NCBI RefSeq assembly: GCF_007830175.1
Contig: NZ_VLKH01000005.1
Location: 62,001-126,000 of the forward strand
Length of the DNA stretch: 64,000 nucleotides
Origin: Sedimentibacter saalensis
GTDB lineage: Bacteria > Bacillota > Clostridia > Tissierellales > Sedimentibacteraceae
Direction of reading: 5' to 3'
Part shown: piece by piece, positions 1 through 9,671 of the stretch
Position numbering within the stretch: the stretch's first letter is position 1
How the letters are laid out: every line of letters starts with the position of its first letter
The notes under the pieces: model-generated
Told to the model about the DNA's origin: nothing
Databases searched by the model: none
The model's input: the letters and a program-made list of their open reading frames with translations, nothing else
Program-made: the position numbers and the translations under genes

Positions 1-657
1 GAAGACGGAAACAGAATCATTAAATTCCAATATGAAGGAATTTTTGAAGAGATACTCGACCAGCTTGGAGAAATGCCTCTTCCTCCTTACATACATGAAA
101 AGCTTGAGGACAAAAACAGATACCAGACAATTTATGCCAAGAATCCCGGTTCTGCTGCTGCACCAACTGCAGGACTTCACTTCAACGATGAACTGTTAAA
201 GAAAGTCGAAGAGAAGGGAATTAAAATTGCAAGGCTCACTCTTCATGTGGGGCTTGGAACTTTCAGACCCGTAAAGGCAGAATTTATTTCAGAACATAAA
301 ATGCATTCTGAATATTACGAGCTTACACAGACAGAAGCAGACAAAATAAATTCTGCAAAAATCGGTGGCTTTAAAGTTTTTTCAGTGGGAACAACAAGCA
401 CCAGGACTCTTGAAACCATTGGTGATGAAAATGGACTTGTGAGAGCACAAAGCGGGTGGACTGACATATTCATATTCCCGGGATACGAGTACAAAGTGGT
501 GGATTGTCTGATTACAAATTTCCATCTCCCTGAATCAACGCTTGTGATGCTTGTAAGCGCACTGGCAGGAAAAGAAAATATCATGAATGCATACAATGAA
601 GCAGTACAAGAAAAATACAGGTTTTTCAGCTTTGGAGATGCAATGCTTATAAAATAA
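1..657 (+). CDS. queA: S-adenosylmethionine:tRNA ribosyltransferase-isomerase, 5' truncated by window edge
   Basis: QueA transfers and isomerises the ribosyl part of SAM onto preQ1 at tRNA position 34, giving epoxyqueuosine. The frame is open from base 1, so the gene begins outside the window; about 218 C-terminal residues are visible of a family length near 340. Conserved stretches are seen: [10 protein letters not shown], the [11 protein letters not shown] segment, the GTTSTRTLE segment and the C-terminal NFHLPESTL region. The ATG at 73 is internal, not a start. The tgt gene follows after 15 bases, giving the usual queuosine pair queA-tgt. Identification is firm. Confidence 0.95.
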   Translation, partial: EDGNRIIKFQYEGIFEEILDQLGEMPLPPYIHEKLEDKNRYQTIYAKNPGSAAAPTAGLHFNDELLKKVEEKGIKIARLTLHVGLGTFRPVKAEFISEHKMHSEYYELTQTEADKINSAKIGGFKVFSVGTTSTRTLETIGDENGLVRAQSGWTDIFIFPGYEYKVVDCLITNFHLPESTLVMLVSALAGKENIMNAYNEAVQEKYRFFSFGDAMLIK

Positions 658-669
658 AAAAGTGGGTGA

Positions 670-1782
<1,113 letters not shown>

Positions 1783-1799
1783 TAAACCTAGGAGGAAAT

Positions 1800-2129
1800 A
1801 TGCCACAAGAATACAGCGGAATTTTAATGATGGTCATTTTATTTGCAGTAATGTATTTCATGATGATCAGACCACAGAAAAAGAAAGATAAAGAAATAAA
1901 GTCTATGAGAGACAATTTGACAATAGGAGACGAAGTTATCACTATCGGTGGAATCCACGGCAAAGTTGTTAAAGTAAATGATGAAATAATCACACTTGAA
2001 ATGGCACATGCAAAACAAAGAATTGAATTTTCCAAATGGGCTATAGGAAGCGTAGCTAAAAAAGGCAAAGAAAAAGTTGAAATAAAAGATGCTGTTGAAG
2101 AAACAGAAGAACCTAAAGAAGAAGAATAA
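1800..2129 (+). CDS. yajC: Preprotein translocase subunit YajC
   Basis: YajC is a small accessory membrane protein of the Sec holotranslocon (SecDF-YajC). The 109-residue protein has one N-terminal transmembrane helix (about residues 6-22), then the family signature RPQKKKDKE and the GDEVITIGGIHGKV segment. The tail is acidic. AGGAGG lies 7 bases before the ATG. In related Clostridia secD and secF often lie a few genes downstream; here they are not in the window. Confidence 0.95.
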   Translation: MPQEYSGILMMVILFAVMYFMMIRPQKKKDKEIKSMRDNLTIGDEVITIGGIHGKVVKVNDEIITLEMAHAKQRIEFSKWAIGSVAKKGKEKVEIKDAVEETEEPKEEE

Positions 2130-2135
2130 TAATTT

Positions 2136-2158
2136 AAAAGCCGCTAAAAGCGGCTTTT
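2136..2158. terminator. Bidirectional intrinsic terminator between yajC and the P-type ATPase
   Basis: A perfect 10-bp stem (AAAAGCCGCT / AGCGGCTTTT) with an AAA loop. It has A-rich and T-rich flanks, so it can terminate both the rightward queA-tgt-yajC operon and the leftward ATPase gene. Confidence 0.85.
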
Positions 2159-2167
2159 GTTATGTCT

Positions 2168-4825
2168 TTATTTATTTCTTATTATTTTTTTAAAACCAAC
2201 TACAATTTCGTGTGAAAGAAGCGGGATCATTGCTATTAAAATGAGGTTGAACCATTCTTTAAGAGAAAGTCTCACTGTTTCAAACACAACTGTCAGGAAT
2301 GGAATTTCAGTAACAGCTATTTGAAGGAGAAGTCCAACAGCAAATGCTAAGAGCATTGATTTGTTTTCAAGATGGTTCATTTTAAACAGCGATTTGTTGT
2401 AGTTTCTCATACCAATAGCATGGAAAAGCTGAGAAACTCCTAAAGTTGTAAATGCATATGTCTGAGCATGCATTAAAATATCTGGATCCTGAAGCATTAG
2501 CTTAATTCCTTCAAGAGTTACACTTTGGCCTGCAGCAGTCAAGTGTTGAACAGGTGACCAAATGAATGCTCCAAGAGTCAATGCTGCAATCATGAATCCG
2601 TTGTAAACGGTAAATATTAGACCACCGTTGGCAAAGAGGCTTTCCTTAGGATCACGTGGCTTTGCATCCATTATGTCGCTGTCTTTAGGGTCAACACCAA
2701 GAGCAAGACCCGGAAGCGAATCCGTAATAAGGTTGATCCACAGTATGTGTATTGACTGAAGCGGTGAAGCAAGACCTGCTGCAATTGCAGTGAACATGGA
2801 AATTACTTCTCCAAAGTTTGATGAAAGAAGAAAAAGAACAGTCTTTTTAATGTTCTGATAAATTCCCCTTCCTTCTGCTACAGCTTTTTCAATTGTTGAG
2901 AAATTGTCATCTGTTAGAACCATGTCGGCTGCACCCTTTGCAACGTCTGTTCCCGTTATTCCCATTGCGACTCCAATGTCAGCGGCTTTAAGAGAAGGTG
3001 CGTCGTTTACTCCGTCACCTGTCATTGATACTATGCTTCCGTGAGATTTAAATGCTTTAACAATCATAACTTTGTGCTCAGGAGAAACACGTGCAAAAAC
3101 TCTAAGGTTGTTAACAATTTTATTGAGTTCTTCCTGGGACATTTCATTTAATTCGTTTCCTGTGATGCATTGAGACTCAGAATCTGCAATTCCAAGCTCC
3201 TTTGCAATTGCAAGAGCTGTATCCTTGTGGTCTCCGGTTATCATAATTGTTTTGATGCCTGCATTTTTAAATTCAAGAACAGAATTTTTTGCTTCCGGAC
3301 GAGGAGGGTCAATCATACCTACAAGACCTACAAATGTAAGATCTTCTTCGCTGGCAGAATCATCATTTTCCTTGATTCCAAGAGCAAGGACCCTCAGTGC
3401 CTGTTTTGCCATTTCACCGGCGGCCGTTGTAATTTCATTTATGTGGTTTTCAGTAATCTTTATTGTTTCACCATTTATAAGAATCCTGCTGCACCTTTTA
3501 AGGAGAATGTCCATTGCTCCTTTTGTATAGCTCATCACATTGTTATTATTATCCTTGTGGACTGTAGTCATAAGCTTTCTTGCGGAATCAAATGACAATT
3601 CGTTTATACGCGGCATTTGCCCTTCAAGACCTTCCCTTGTTACATTCATCAAACTTCCCATATCCAGAAGTGCAAGCTCTGTAGGATCTCCTATACGGCT
3701 GTTATTTGCCGTAGAAGCGTCGTTACAAAGTATGAAGCCGTTGTTGAACACCTTGTTGTCATCATAAGAGAGTTCTTTTACATCTTTGGAAATACCATCA
3801 AAATATACTTTTAGAACAGTCATTTTGTTTTGAGTTAGCGTTCCTGTTTTGTCTGAACACACTATGCTTACTGCTCCTAGTGTTTCAACTGCAGGAAGCT
3901 TTCTCACAATTGTGTTTACTCTGACCATTCTTGTTACTCCAAGTGCCAGGACAATTGTCACCACGGCTGTAAGTCCTTCAGGTATTGCTGCTACAGCAAG
4001 TGAAATGGCAGTAATGAGCATCTCGACCATGTCTCTTCCTTGCAAAACGGCTATTCCAAACATTGCAGCAACAATTACTATTGCAACAATTCCTAAAACT
4101 TTTCCAAGGTCATTGAGCCTTTTTTGAAGAGGAGTGAGTTCTTCTGTTGCTTCACTTATCATGGTGGCAATTTTACCGATTTCCGTATCCATTCCTGTGT
4201 AGACTACAATTCCTTCACCTCTTCCGTATGAAACGCTTGTAGAAGAAAATGCCATGTTTATCTGGTCACCTATTCCTGTATCGCCTTCTGCAACATATTC
4301 TGCACTTTTGTCAACAGGAACTGATTCTCCGGTCAGTGCCGATTCTTCAATTTTTAAGTTTACAGTCTGGGTGAGCCTTAAGTCTGCAGGTATTATTCTT
4401 CCTGCTTCAAGAACAACAATGTCACCTTTTACAAGTTCACTTGCAGGAATCTCTACGATTTTGCCGCCTCGCTTAACCATTGCCGACGGACTTGAAAGAT
4501 TTTTCAAAGCTTCAAGAGCTGCTTCAGCTTTTGATTCCTGAACCATTCCTATAATTGCATTCAAAAGAACAACAATCAATATGATTATGGCATCTGTAAC
4601 TTCATCAAGCATTATTGATATTGCAGCTGCAGCAAATAAAATATAAATCATTGTGTCCTGAAGCTGAGATAAGAACATTTGAAGTTTTGTTTTTGATTTT
4701 TTTTCAACCAAAGTGTTCGGCCCGTCTTGCTCAAGCCTTTTTTTTGCTTCTTCCTGAGTGAGTCCGTTCTGCTCGGAAGAATTCAATTGTGAACATACGT
4801 CTTTTACTTTTTTTTGATAATACAT
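2168..4825 (-). CDS. P2-type cation-transporting ATPase (Ca2+/Mn2+ exporter type)
   Basis: An 885-residue P-type ATPase of the PacL/SERCA-like P2A group, pumping a divalent cation across the membrane with ATP. Motifs in order: the N-terminal cation-ATPase domain, the actuator TGES (ALTGESVPVD), the M4 ion-binding PEGL (IPEGLTAVV), the phosphorylation site CSDKTGTLTQ near residue 330, nucleotide-binding KGA, hinge TGDGVNDAPSLK, then the C-terminal membrane segments with NLITDSLPGLALG. PEGL points to Ca2+/Mn2+ rather than heavy metals. The yybP-ykoY riboswitch in its leader favours a role in manganese export, as for riboswitch-linked ATPases of other Firmicutes. The ion choice is inference. Confidence 0.93.
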   Translation of the reverse strand: MYYQKKVKDVCSQLNSSEQNGLTQEEAKKRLEQDGPNTLVEKKSKTKLQMFLSQLQDTMIYILFAAAAISIMLDEVTDAIIILIVVLLNAIIGMVQESKAEAALEALKNLSSPSAMVKRGGKIVEIPASELVKGDIVVLEAGRIIPADLRLTQTVNLKIEESALTGESVPVDKSAEYVAEGDTGIGDQINMAFSSTSVSYGRGEGIVVYTGMDTEIGKIATMISEATEELTPLQKRLNDLGKVLGIVAIVIVAAMFGIAVLQGRDMVEMLITAISLAVAAIPEGLTAVVTIVLALGVTRMVRVNTIVRKLPAVETLGAVSIVCSDKTGTLTQNKMTVLKVYFDGISKDVKELSYDDNKVFNNGFILCNDASTANNSRIGDPTELALLDMGSLMNVTREGLEGQMPRINELSFDSARKLMTTVHKDNNNNVMSYTKGAMDILLKRCSRILINGETIKITENHINEITTAAGEMAKQALRVLALGIKENDDSASEEDLTFVGLVGMIDPPRPEAKNSVLEFKNAGIKTIMITGDHKDTALAIAKELGIADSESQCITGNELNEMSQEELNKIVNNLRVFARVSPEHKVMIVKAFKSHGSIVSMTGDGVNDAPSLKAADIGVAMGITGTDVAKGAADMVLTDDNFSTIEKAVAEGRGIYQNIKKTVLFLLSSNFGEVISMFTAIAAGLASPLQSIHILWINLITDSLPGLALGVDPKDSDIMDAKPRDPKESLFANGGLIFTVYNGFMIAALTLGAFIWSPVQHLTAAGQSVTLEGIKLMLQDPDILMHAQTYAFTTLGVSQLFHAIGMRNYNKSLFKMNHLENKSMLLAFAVGLLLQIAVTEIPFLTVVFETVRLSLKEWFNLILIAMIPLLSHEIVVGFKKIIRNK

Positions 4826-4871
4826 AATTTACTCCTTGTTATGATATTTTATAGTATGCCAATCTTTACAT

Positions 4872-4921
4872 AAAAAAAGACTTCTAGCATATCTTTTTTT
4901 ACGAAAGATATACTAAAAGTC
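4872..4921 (-). terminator. Riboswitch expression-platform terminator
   Basis: On the minus strand, an 18-bp imperfect stem (GACTTTTAGTATATCTTT paired with AAAGATATGCTAGAAGTC) is followed by seven T residues. It sits directly after the aptamer and before the ATPase gene. Mn2+ binding would be expected to prevent its formation (an ON switch). Confidence 0.85.
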
Positions 4922-5012
4922 TGGTTACCTATGTTGCAGTGCAGATTTTCAGCCAGAATATTTCTATCCATGATGTTGACTGAAAATTTAAAACTACTCC
5001 CTCTTAGTAAAA
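4922..5012 (-). promoter_or_regulatory. yybP-ykoY (Mn2+) riboswitch aptamer
   Basis: Read on the minus strand, the leader has the class hallmarks in order: GGGAGTAG at 5001-4994, GTCAACATCATGG just after, a TCTGGCT turn, a second arm carrying CTGCACTGCAACATAGGTAACCAG, then the closing helix leading into the terminator. The spaced GGGAGUAG...GUCAACA signature is diagnostic for yybP-ykoY aptamers, which sense Mn2+ and often precede P-type ATPases or MntP. A covariance search was not possible here. Confidence 0.85.
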
Positions 5013-5015
5013 TTA

Positions 5016-5044
5016 ACTTTACCAAAAGTGCAAATTTTTGTCAA
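5016..5044 (-). promoter_or_regulatory. Sigma-A-type promoter of the riboswitch-ATPase transcript
   Basis: On the minus strand, TTGACA (5044-5039), a 17-base spacer and TAAAGT (5021-5016). The predicted start near 5009 falls at the 5' edge of the aptamer, which supports both calls. Confidence 0.6.
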
Positions 5045-5114
5045 GATATTTTTGTATGTTCTTTTTTTAGTGTACATGAATATTATTAAACAAGAACTTG
5101 TATCGGAGGTTGTT

Positions 5115-5480
5115 ATGAATATTGGTAAACTGATTAAATATTCTCTGTACTTGCTTATAATGCTGCTGGCGGTTTTTTTAGTCCTGACATTGTACATGTA
5201 TTTTTTCTCTTCTTCCCCTTCAGCTGAATTTGCGTACATAGTGGCAATACCTGTTTGCATATTTATTGTTTCTCTTTTGTTTTCAAGAAGTACAAGGGAG
5301 AAGGGACTTTTTTGCGGAATAGAAATATGGATTGTTTATTTTGCATTTGTTCTTCTTTTGAAGGTAATGTTTAAGATGACACAGGAAATAAGCATTGTAC
5401 AAAACTTGATCTATCTTCCTGTTGCTATCCTTGGGGGAGTTCTCGGAGTAAATATGAAACATAGGGCAGTTCAAAAGTAA
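5115..5480 (+). CDS. TIGR04086-type small membrane protein
   Basis: A 121-residue, very hydrophobic protein with four predicted transmembrane segments (about residues 8-30, 40-57, 70-87 and 93-110). The start at 5115 follows CGGAGG by 7 bases; the longer open frame from 5028 lacks a ribosome site and overlaps the opposing promoter. Size, topology and its position between yajC and the SCIFF peptide match the TIGR04086 family, recalled as a neighbour of SCIFF genes. Function is unknown; a link to export or handling of the peptide is speculation. Confidence 0.75.
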   Translation: MNIGKLIKYSLYLLIMLLAVFLVLTLYMYFFSSSPSAEFAYIVAIPVCIFIVSLLFSRSTREKGLFCGIEIWIVYFAFVLLLKVMFKMTQEISIVQNLIYLPVAILGGVLGVNMKHRAVQK

Positions 5481-5535
5481 ATGATAATATTGTTCTAAAA
5501 TTTATAAAAAAATGCTTTTAAATATTCTCCAAAAA

Positions 5536-5544
5536 TGCTATAAT
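5536..5544 (+). promoter_or_regulatory. Extended -10 promoter for the SCIFF peptide gene
   Basis: TGCTATAAT is an extended -10 element (TG-N-TATAAT), 27 bases before the scfA start. No convincing -35 is seen, as is common with extended -10 promoters. Confidence 0.55.
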
Positions 5545-5570
5545 TTATAAAGCTAAAAAGGAGGTTCAAT

Positions 5571-5711
5571 ATGGTACATATAAAAACATTAAACAACACA
5601 AAATTAACAGATAATATGAACGTAAAAGGATGCGGAGAATGCCAGACTTCATGTCAATCTGCATGTAAAACTTCTTGTACAGTAGGAAATCAAAAGTGCG
5701 AGAACAAATAA
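5571..5711 (+). CDS. scfA: SCIFF ribosomally made peptide precursor (six cysteines in forty-five)
   Basis: A 46-codon gene, too short for most gene finders, starting with ATG 7 bases after AAGGAGG. The C-terminal half is the SCIFF core, with cysteines at residues 21, 24, 28, 32, 36 and 43 spaced by Gly/Glu/Thr/Ser/Ala (KGCGECQTSC, then QSACKTSC, then VGNQKCENK). The N-terminal 20 residues (MVHIKTLNNTKL...) act as leader. SCIFF peptides receive Cys-to-Thr thioether crosslinks from the neighbouring radical-SAM enzyme (scfB). The biological role of the mature product is unknown. The identification from cysteine spacing, length and partner is strong. Confidence 0.95.
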   Translation: MVHIKTLNNTKLTDNMNVKGCGECQTSCQSACKTSCTVGNQKCENK

Positions 5712-5713
5712 TG

Positions 5714-5737
5714 GTAGTGGCTTAGCCACTACTTTTT
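5714..5737 (+). terminator. Hairpin terminator/attenuator between scfA and scfB
   Basis: GTAGTGGC, loop TTA, GCCACTAC, then a T tract, starting 3 bases after the scfA stop. It would let the peptide message be made in excess of the maturase message, usual in RiPP loci. Confidence 0.75.
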
Positions 5738-5805
5738 ATATGATAGGACTTTTTTCCTATCATATAAACTCGTAGCGTAGTGACGGAGCAACTTTTTATG
5801 TTAAA
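5737..5805 (+). repeat. Intergenic hairpin repeat, short copy (same family as 29.2 and 41.4 kb)
   Basis: A perfect 12-bp stem (TATATGATAGGA / TCCTATCATATA, 5737-5766), then a GTAGCGTAGTGACGGAGCAAC-like tail ending in a T tract. The tail resembles the end of the 41.4 kb copy (GTTGCGGAGCAACTTTTTT), and the AGGA/TCCT stem centre resembles the first hairpin of both other copies. It lies in the scfA-scfB gap. Confidence 0.55.
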
Positions 5806-5823
5806 GGAAAAACGGAGGAAACA

Positions 5824-7161
5824 ATGATACACATATTTAAAATGGACGACATGCATTTTGCCCTGGACACAAGCAGCGGACTGGTTCATGTTGTTGACGA
5901 AGTAATATATGATTTGCTGACAGATGAAAATTTCAAAAATGAAGATAAAGTAAATGACATAAAGAATAAATACGGAGCAGAAACAACTGATGAAGCTGTT
6001 TCTGAAATCAATTATTTAATAGAAAACAAAATGCTTTACACTGATGACGCAAATGCAGTCAATAAAATAAAGCCTGCCATAAAGGCGATGTGCCTTAACA
6101 TGACACATGACTGCAACTTAAGATGCGAGTATTGTTTTGCTTCTCAGGGAAGCTACAACGGTGAAAGAAGCTACCTGAGTTTTGAAACAGGCAAGAAAGC
6201 ATTTGATTTTCTTGTTAAAAGTTCAGGCAAGAGAGTGAACCTTGAAGTTGATTTCTTCGGAGGCGAGCCACTCATGAATTTTGAAACAATAAAAAAACTT
6301 GTTGACTATGCCAGAAGTATTGAAAAACAGCACAACAAGAATTTCCGTTTTACAGCAACAACAAACGGTGTGCTTTTAGATGATGAAAAAATAGATTACC
6401 TCAATGAAAACATGGACAATGTGGTGTTAAGCATTGACGGAAGAAAAGAAACAAACGACCACATGAGAAAGACCGTGAATCAAAAGGGAAGCTACGATGT
6501 AATCACTGAAAACTTTAAAAAGTTTGTAGCAAAGAGAATGGACAAGGATTATTTTGCCAGAGGAACATACACTGCTTACAACCTTGACTTTTCAGAAGAC
6601 GTAAAGCACATGAGGGACTTAGGGTTTGATAAAATTTCTGTTGAGCCTGTTGTTGCAAAACCTGAAGAAAAATATGCACTGAAAGAAGAACATCTTGATA
6701 TTCTTAAGGCTGAATATGAAAAGCTTGCAAAGCTGTATCTTGATTCATACGGCAGCAAGGACAAGAAGTTCCAGTTTTTCCACTTCAACATCGAACTTGA
6801 CGGCGGTCCATGCATTTACAAAAGAAGCATTGGCTGCGGAGCAGGAACTGAATATGTGGCTGTTACTCCCGATGGAGACTTGTATCCATGCCATCAGTTT
6901 GTAGGACAGGAAGAGTTCATCGTAGGTAATGTTGATGAAGGAATTGTGAAAGATGAAGTAATAGACATGTTCAAAAACGTGTCTGTAAATGAAAAGCCTG
7001 TGTGTAAGGACTGCTGGGCAAAATATTACTGCAGCGGTGGCTGTCATGCAAATGCATATAATTTTAACAAGGATTTTAAAGTTCCTTACAGCGTGGGATG
7101 CGAGCTTGAGAAAAAAAGAATTGAATGTTCAATTTATATAAAGGCCAGATTAGCCCAGTAA
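5824..7161 (+). CDS. scfB: SCIFF maturase, radical SAM/SPASM thioether-forming enzyme
   Basis: A 445-residue radical SAM protein that installs thioether bonds in the SCIFF peptide. The N-terminal ~85 residues resemble a peptide-binding (RRE-like) domain. The SAM cluster motif CNLRCEYC has cysteines 97, 101 and 104. The core carries DFFGGEPLMNF and TNGVLLDDE. The C-terminal SPASM region shows YPCHQF and VCKDCWAKYYCSGGCHANAYN-type cysteines for two extra [4Fe-4S] clusters. It sits 112 bases after scfA, as in CteA/CteB-type loci. ACGGAGG-like sequence precedes the ATG. Confidence 0.95.
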   Translation: MIHIFKMDDMHFALDTSSGLVHVVDEVIYDLLTDENFKNEDKVNDIKNKYGAETTDEAVSEINYLIENKMLYTDDANAVNKIKPAIKAMCLNMTHDCNLRCEYCFASQGSYNGERSYLSFETGKKAFDFLVKSSGKRVNLEVDFFGGEPLMNFETIKKLVDYARSIEKQHNKNFRFTATTNGVLLDDEKIDYLNENMDNVVLSIDGRKETNDHMRKTVNQKGSYDVITENFKKFVAKRMDKDYFARGTYTAYNLDFSEDVKHMRDLGFDKISVEPVVAKPEEKYALKEEHLDILKAEYEKLAKLYLDSYGSKDKKFQFFHFNIELDGGPCIYKRSIGCGAGTEYVAVTPDGDLYPCHQFVGQEEFIVGNVDEGIVKDEVIDMFKNVSVNEKPVCKDCWAKYYCSGGCHANAYNFNKDFKVPYSVGCELEKKRIECSIYIKARLAQ

Positions 7162-7270
7162 ATTGCAGAAATATTGGTTTAAAAGCAAAAAATAGTGGTA
7201 AATATATATTGATGTATAGTATAATGTAGGTGATTATAACAAATAAAGTTTACCTGAGAGGAGTGTTACT

Positions 7271-7747
7271 ATGCAAATTGGTTTTATTTTAATATTGGTA
7301 ATTGCAATTTTTGTTGCAATATTTTCCATTCAAAACGGAACGCCGGTTCCTGTTGATTTATTCCTTGCTCGTTATGAAATGCCTCTTGCATTAGTCATGA
7401 TGGCGTGTATAATAATAGGCGCTGTTATTGTTCTGATTTTAGGAACATCAAGACAGTTCAAGAAAAGATCTGAAGGCAAGGAAATGAAGAATAAACTCAA
7501 GACGTTTGAAAATGAGAAACTTCAATTTGAAAACAATGCAAAAACAATGGAAACAGAAATACAGTCCCTTAAGGACAACAATGCCGCACTCATTGCAAAG
7601 GCCACTGAATTCGAGGAAAAACTGAAACTCAAAGATGACCACATTGCACTTCTTACAAAAGAAATTGATGAGATGAAAACAAAATCCAATATAAATATTA
7701 ATGAAGGCGCTGATCCAAATTCAAATGATGAAAAAAGTGAAGCTTAA
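7271..7747 (+). CDS. LapA-domain membrane protein with coiled coil
   Basis: A 158-residue protein with two N-terminal transmembrane segments (about residues 3-20 and 38-58) separated by SIQNGTPVPVDLF, the LapA/DUF1049 signature. A Lys/Glu-rich predicted coiled coil (about residues 65-140) and a short polar tail follow. In Gram-negatives LapA acts in lipopolysaccharide assembly; the role in Firmicutes is unknown. The start follows GAGAGGAG by 7 bases. Its 3' end overlaps the recJ start, so the two are probably co-translated. Confidence 0.8.
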   Translation: MQIGFILILVIAIFVAIFSIQNGTPVPVDLFLARYEMPLALVMMACIIIGAVIVLILGTSRQFKKRSEGKEMKNKLKTFENEKLQFENNAKTMETEIQSLKDNNAALIAKATEFEEKLKLKDDHIALLTKEIDEMKTKSNININEGADPNSNDEKSEA

Positions 7748-9650
7748 AGTTAATGAATTTGAACAATCTGAAATAGATGAAATAAAAAACAACTTTAATT
7801 TATCAGATATTTCTTCAAAGATACTTTTAAGCAGAAATATACGAACACACGAGGAAATAGAACAATTTCTTAATCCGGATTTCAAATATTTTGAAGATGC
7901 TTCACATTACAAGGATCTGGTGAAAGGCTGCCAAAGGATTCTACAAGCAATTGACAATGGCGAAAGAATTTTAATATACGGCGATTACGATGTGGACGGT
8001 ATTACATCCATAAGCCAGTTTTTTATTCTTTTGTCAAAAGCCGGAGCAAAAGTAGACTATTACGTTCCGGAAAGAGAAAGTGAAGGCTATGGACTAAGTA
8101 CGGATTTTGTGAACTGCCTGAAAACCGGAGATATAAAAGCTGATTTATTGATAACTGTTGACTGCGGAATTGCTGAAGTAGAAAAAATAAAAGAAATTAC
8201 AAACTTCAGCAAGGATGTAATCATTTTGGATCATCATCAATGTAAGGAAGAAATTCCAGATGCATATGCCGTAATAAACCCAAAACAAAAAGATTGTCCG
8301 TCGAAAAACAAGCAGTTGTGCGCGTCAGGACTGTCTTTTAAATTTTTGAAGCATTTGAACACATATTTGAAAATAGAAGATATAGAAGAGGTGCTTCTTG
8401 AACTTGCATGTCTCGGAACAATTGCAGACATAGTGGATCTTATTGGAGACAACAGGATTATAGCAAAGAACGGACTTAAGAAAATAAATGACACCAGAAT
8501 AATCGGACTCAAAAAACTCATTGAAGTTTCCGGGATAAATGTAAAGGAAATTGAATCCTATCACATTGGATTTATTATAGCTCCAAGAATAAATGCAGCC
8601 GGCAGAATGGACTCTGCTAAAAAAGCAATTGAACTCATGCTCACAAATGATGAAGACGAAGCTGAAAAACTTGCTTTTGAACTGGAAAGCTTAAATGTAC
8701 TAAGAAAACAAACTGAGCAGGAAATATTTGATGAGGCCGTTAAAAAAATTGAAACTAATTTTCTATACAAAAAGAACGCAATAGTTGTTTATGGAGAGAA
8801 CTGGCATGAGGGAGTTCTTGGAATTGTAGCGTCAAAGCTCACTGAAAAATACGAAAGACCAAGCGTTGTGATTTCAATTAAGGATGGAATAGGCAAGGGC
8901 TCTGCAAGAAGCCTTGAATACCTGGACATTTTCGAAGCATTCAAAAAAAACGACTTGTACCTGGAGAAATATGGAGGGCATAAGCTTGCAGCAGGATTGA
9001 CTATTTTGGAAAAAAACATAAGCAGTTTTGCAAATGCACTGAACAGCTATATTGGAAACATTAGTTTAAGTCATTTTGATTACAGGGAAATCGAGTCTGA
9101 TGCTATGCTTAAAATTTCTGACGTGAATTTCAGCCTGTATGAAGAAATAAATAAATTCGAACCATTCGGCGCCGGAAATCCAAAGCCTGTATTGATTTTA
9201 GAAAATGTCGCGATGAAAAACATCAAGAAGGTAGGCAGATATGGAAACCACTTAAGTTTTGTTCTTTCTGACGAAGGCATGGACATACCTGTAATAGGGT
9301 TCGGAAAAATAAACATATTGGAAAAGGTGCTTACAAGACCACCTTCCTATGCAGTGACTTTGAGCCTCAATGAATTCAACGGCAAAAAAAGCATGCAGCT
9401 GGTGCTCTTAAATGTTGAGGAAAGAGAAGAACTCGATTACAAAATAGATGACGAAAAAGTCAGAATGCTTAACTCCATACTCAACAAAACAAAGTCGAAA
9501 ATTATCAAGACCGATATTTTTGTGCTGGTAGAAAGGTTTAATCATTTATATAATGCTAAGATAACAGCAGATGAAATAATATGCATACTTAAAAAGACTA
9601 ATAATATACAATATGCTTTAAAAAATGACATGTTGTACATAAAAAAATAA
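7725..9650 (+). CDS. recJ: Single-stranded-DNA exonuclease RecJ
   Basis: RecJ is a 5'-3' ssDNA exonuclease used in recombination and mismatch repair. From ATG 7725 the protein is 641 residues, in the family range. DHH-family motifs: YGDYDVDGITS, ITVDCGIAE, LDHHQCKEE, and NAAGRMDSAKKA; DHHA1 motif YGGHKLAAG; then an OB-like domain and a C-terminal extension. The open frame extends back to ATG 7701, but residues from 7725/7728 (MMKKVKLK) fit a typical RecJ N-terminus. No start has a clear ribosome site, and overlap with the lapA-like gene suggests coupling. Confidence 0.93.
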   Translation: MMKKVKLKVNEFEQSEIDEIKNNFNLSDISSKILLSRNIRTHEEIEQFLNPDFKYFEDASHYKDLVKGCQRILQAIDNGERILIYGDYDVDGITSISQFFILLSKAGAKVDYYVPERESEGYGLSTDFVNCLKTGDIKADLLITVDCGIAEVEKIKEITNFSKDVIILDHHQCKEEIPDAYAVINPKQKDCPSKNKQLCASGLSFKFLKHLNTYLKIEDIEEVLLELACLGTIADIVDLIGDNRIIAKNGLKKINDTRIIGLKKLIEVSGINVKEIESYHIGFIIAPRINAAGRMDSAKKAIELMLTNDEDEAEKLAFELESLNVLRKQTEQEIFDEAVKKIETNFLYKKNAIVVYGENWHEGVLGIVASKLTEKYERPSVVISIKDGIGKGSARSLEYLDIFEAFKKNDLYLEKYGGHKLAAGLTILEKNISSFANALNSYIGNISLSHFDYREIESDAMLKISDVNFSLYEEINKFEPFGAGNPKPVLILENVAMKNIKKVGRYGNHLSFVLSDEGMDIPVIGFGKINILEKVLTRPPSYAVTLSLNEFNGKKSMQLVLLNVEEREELDYKIDDEKVRMLNSILNKTKSKIIKTDIFVLVERFNHLYNAKITADEIICILKKTNNIQYALKNDMLYIKK

Positions 9651-9671
9651 TCATCTCAATTTGGAGGAGTT

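Noticed and set aside
2168..4825. Several rightward open frames over the ATPase gene (e.g. 3170-3595, 3849-4127)
   Set aside because: They are antisense shadows of a full-length P-type ATPase; no ribosome sites and no recognisable domains.
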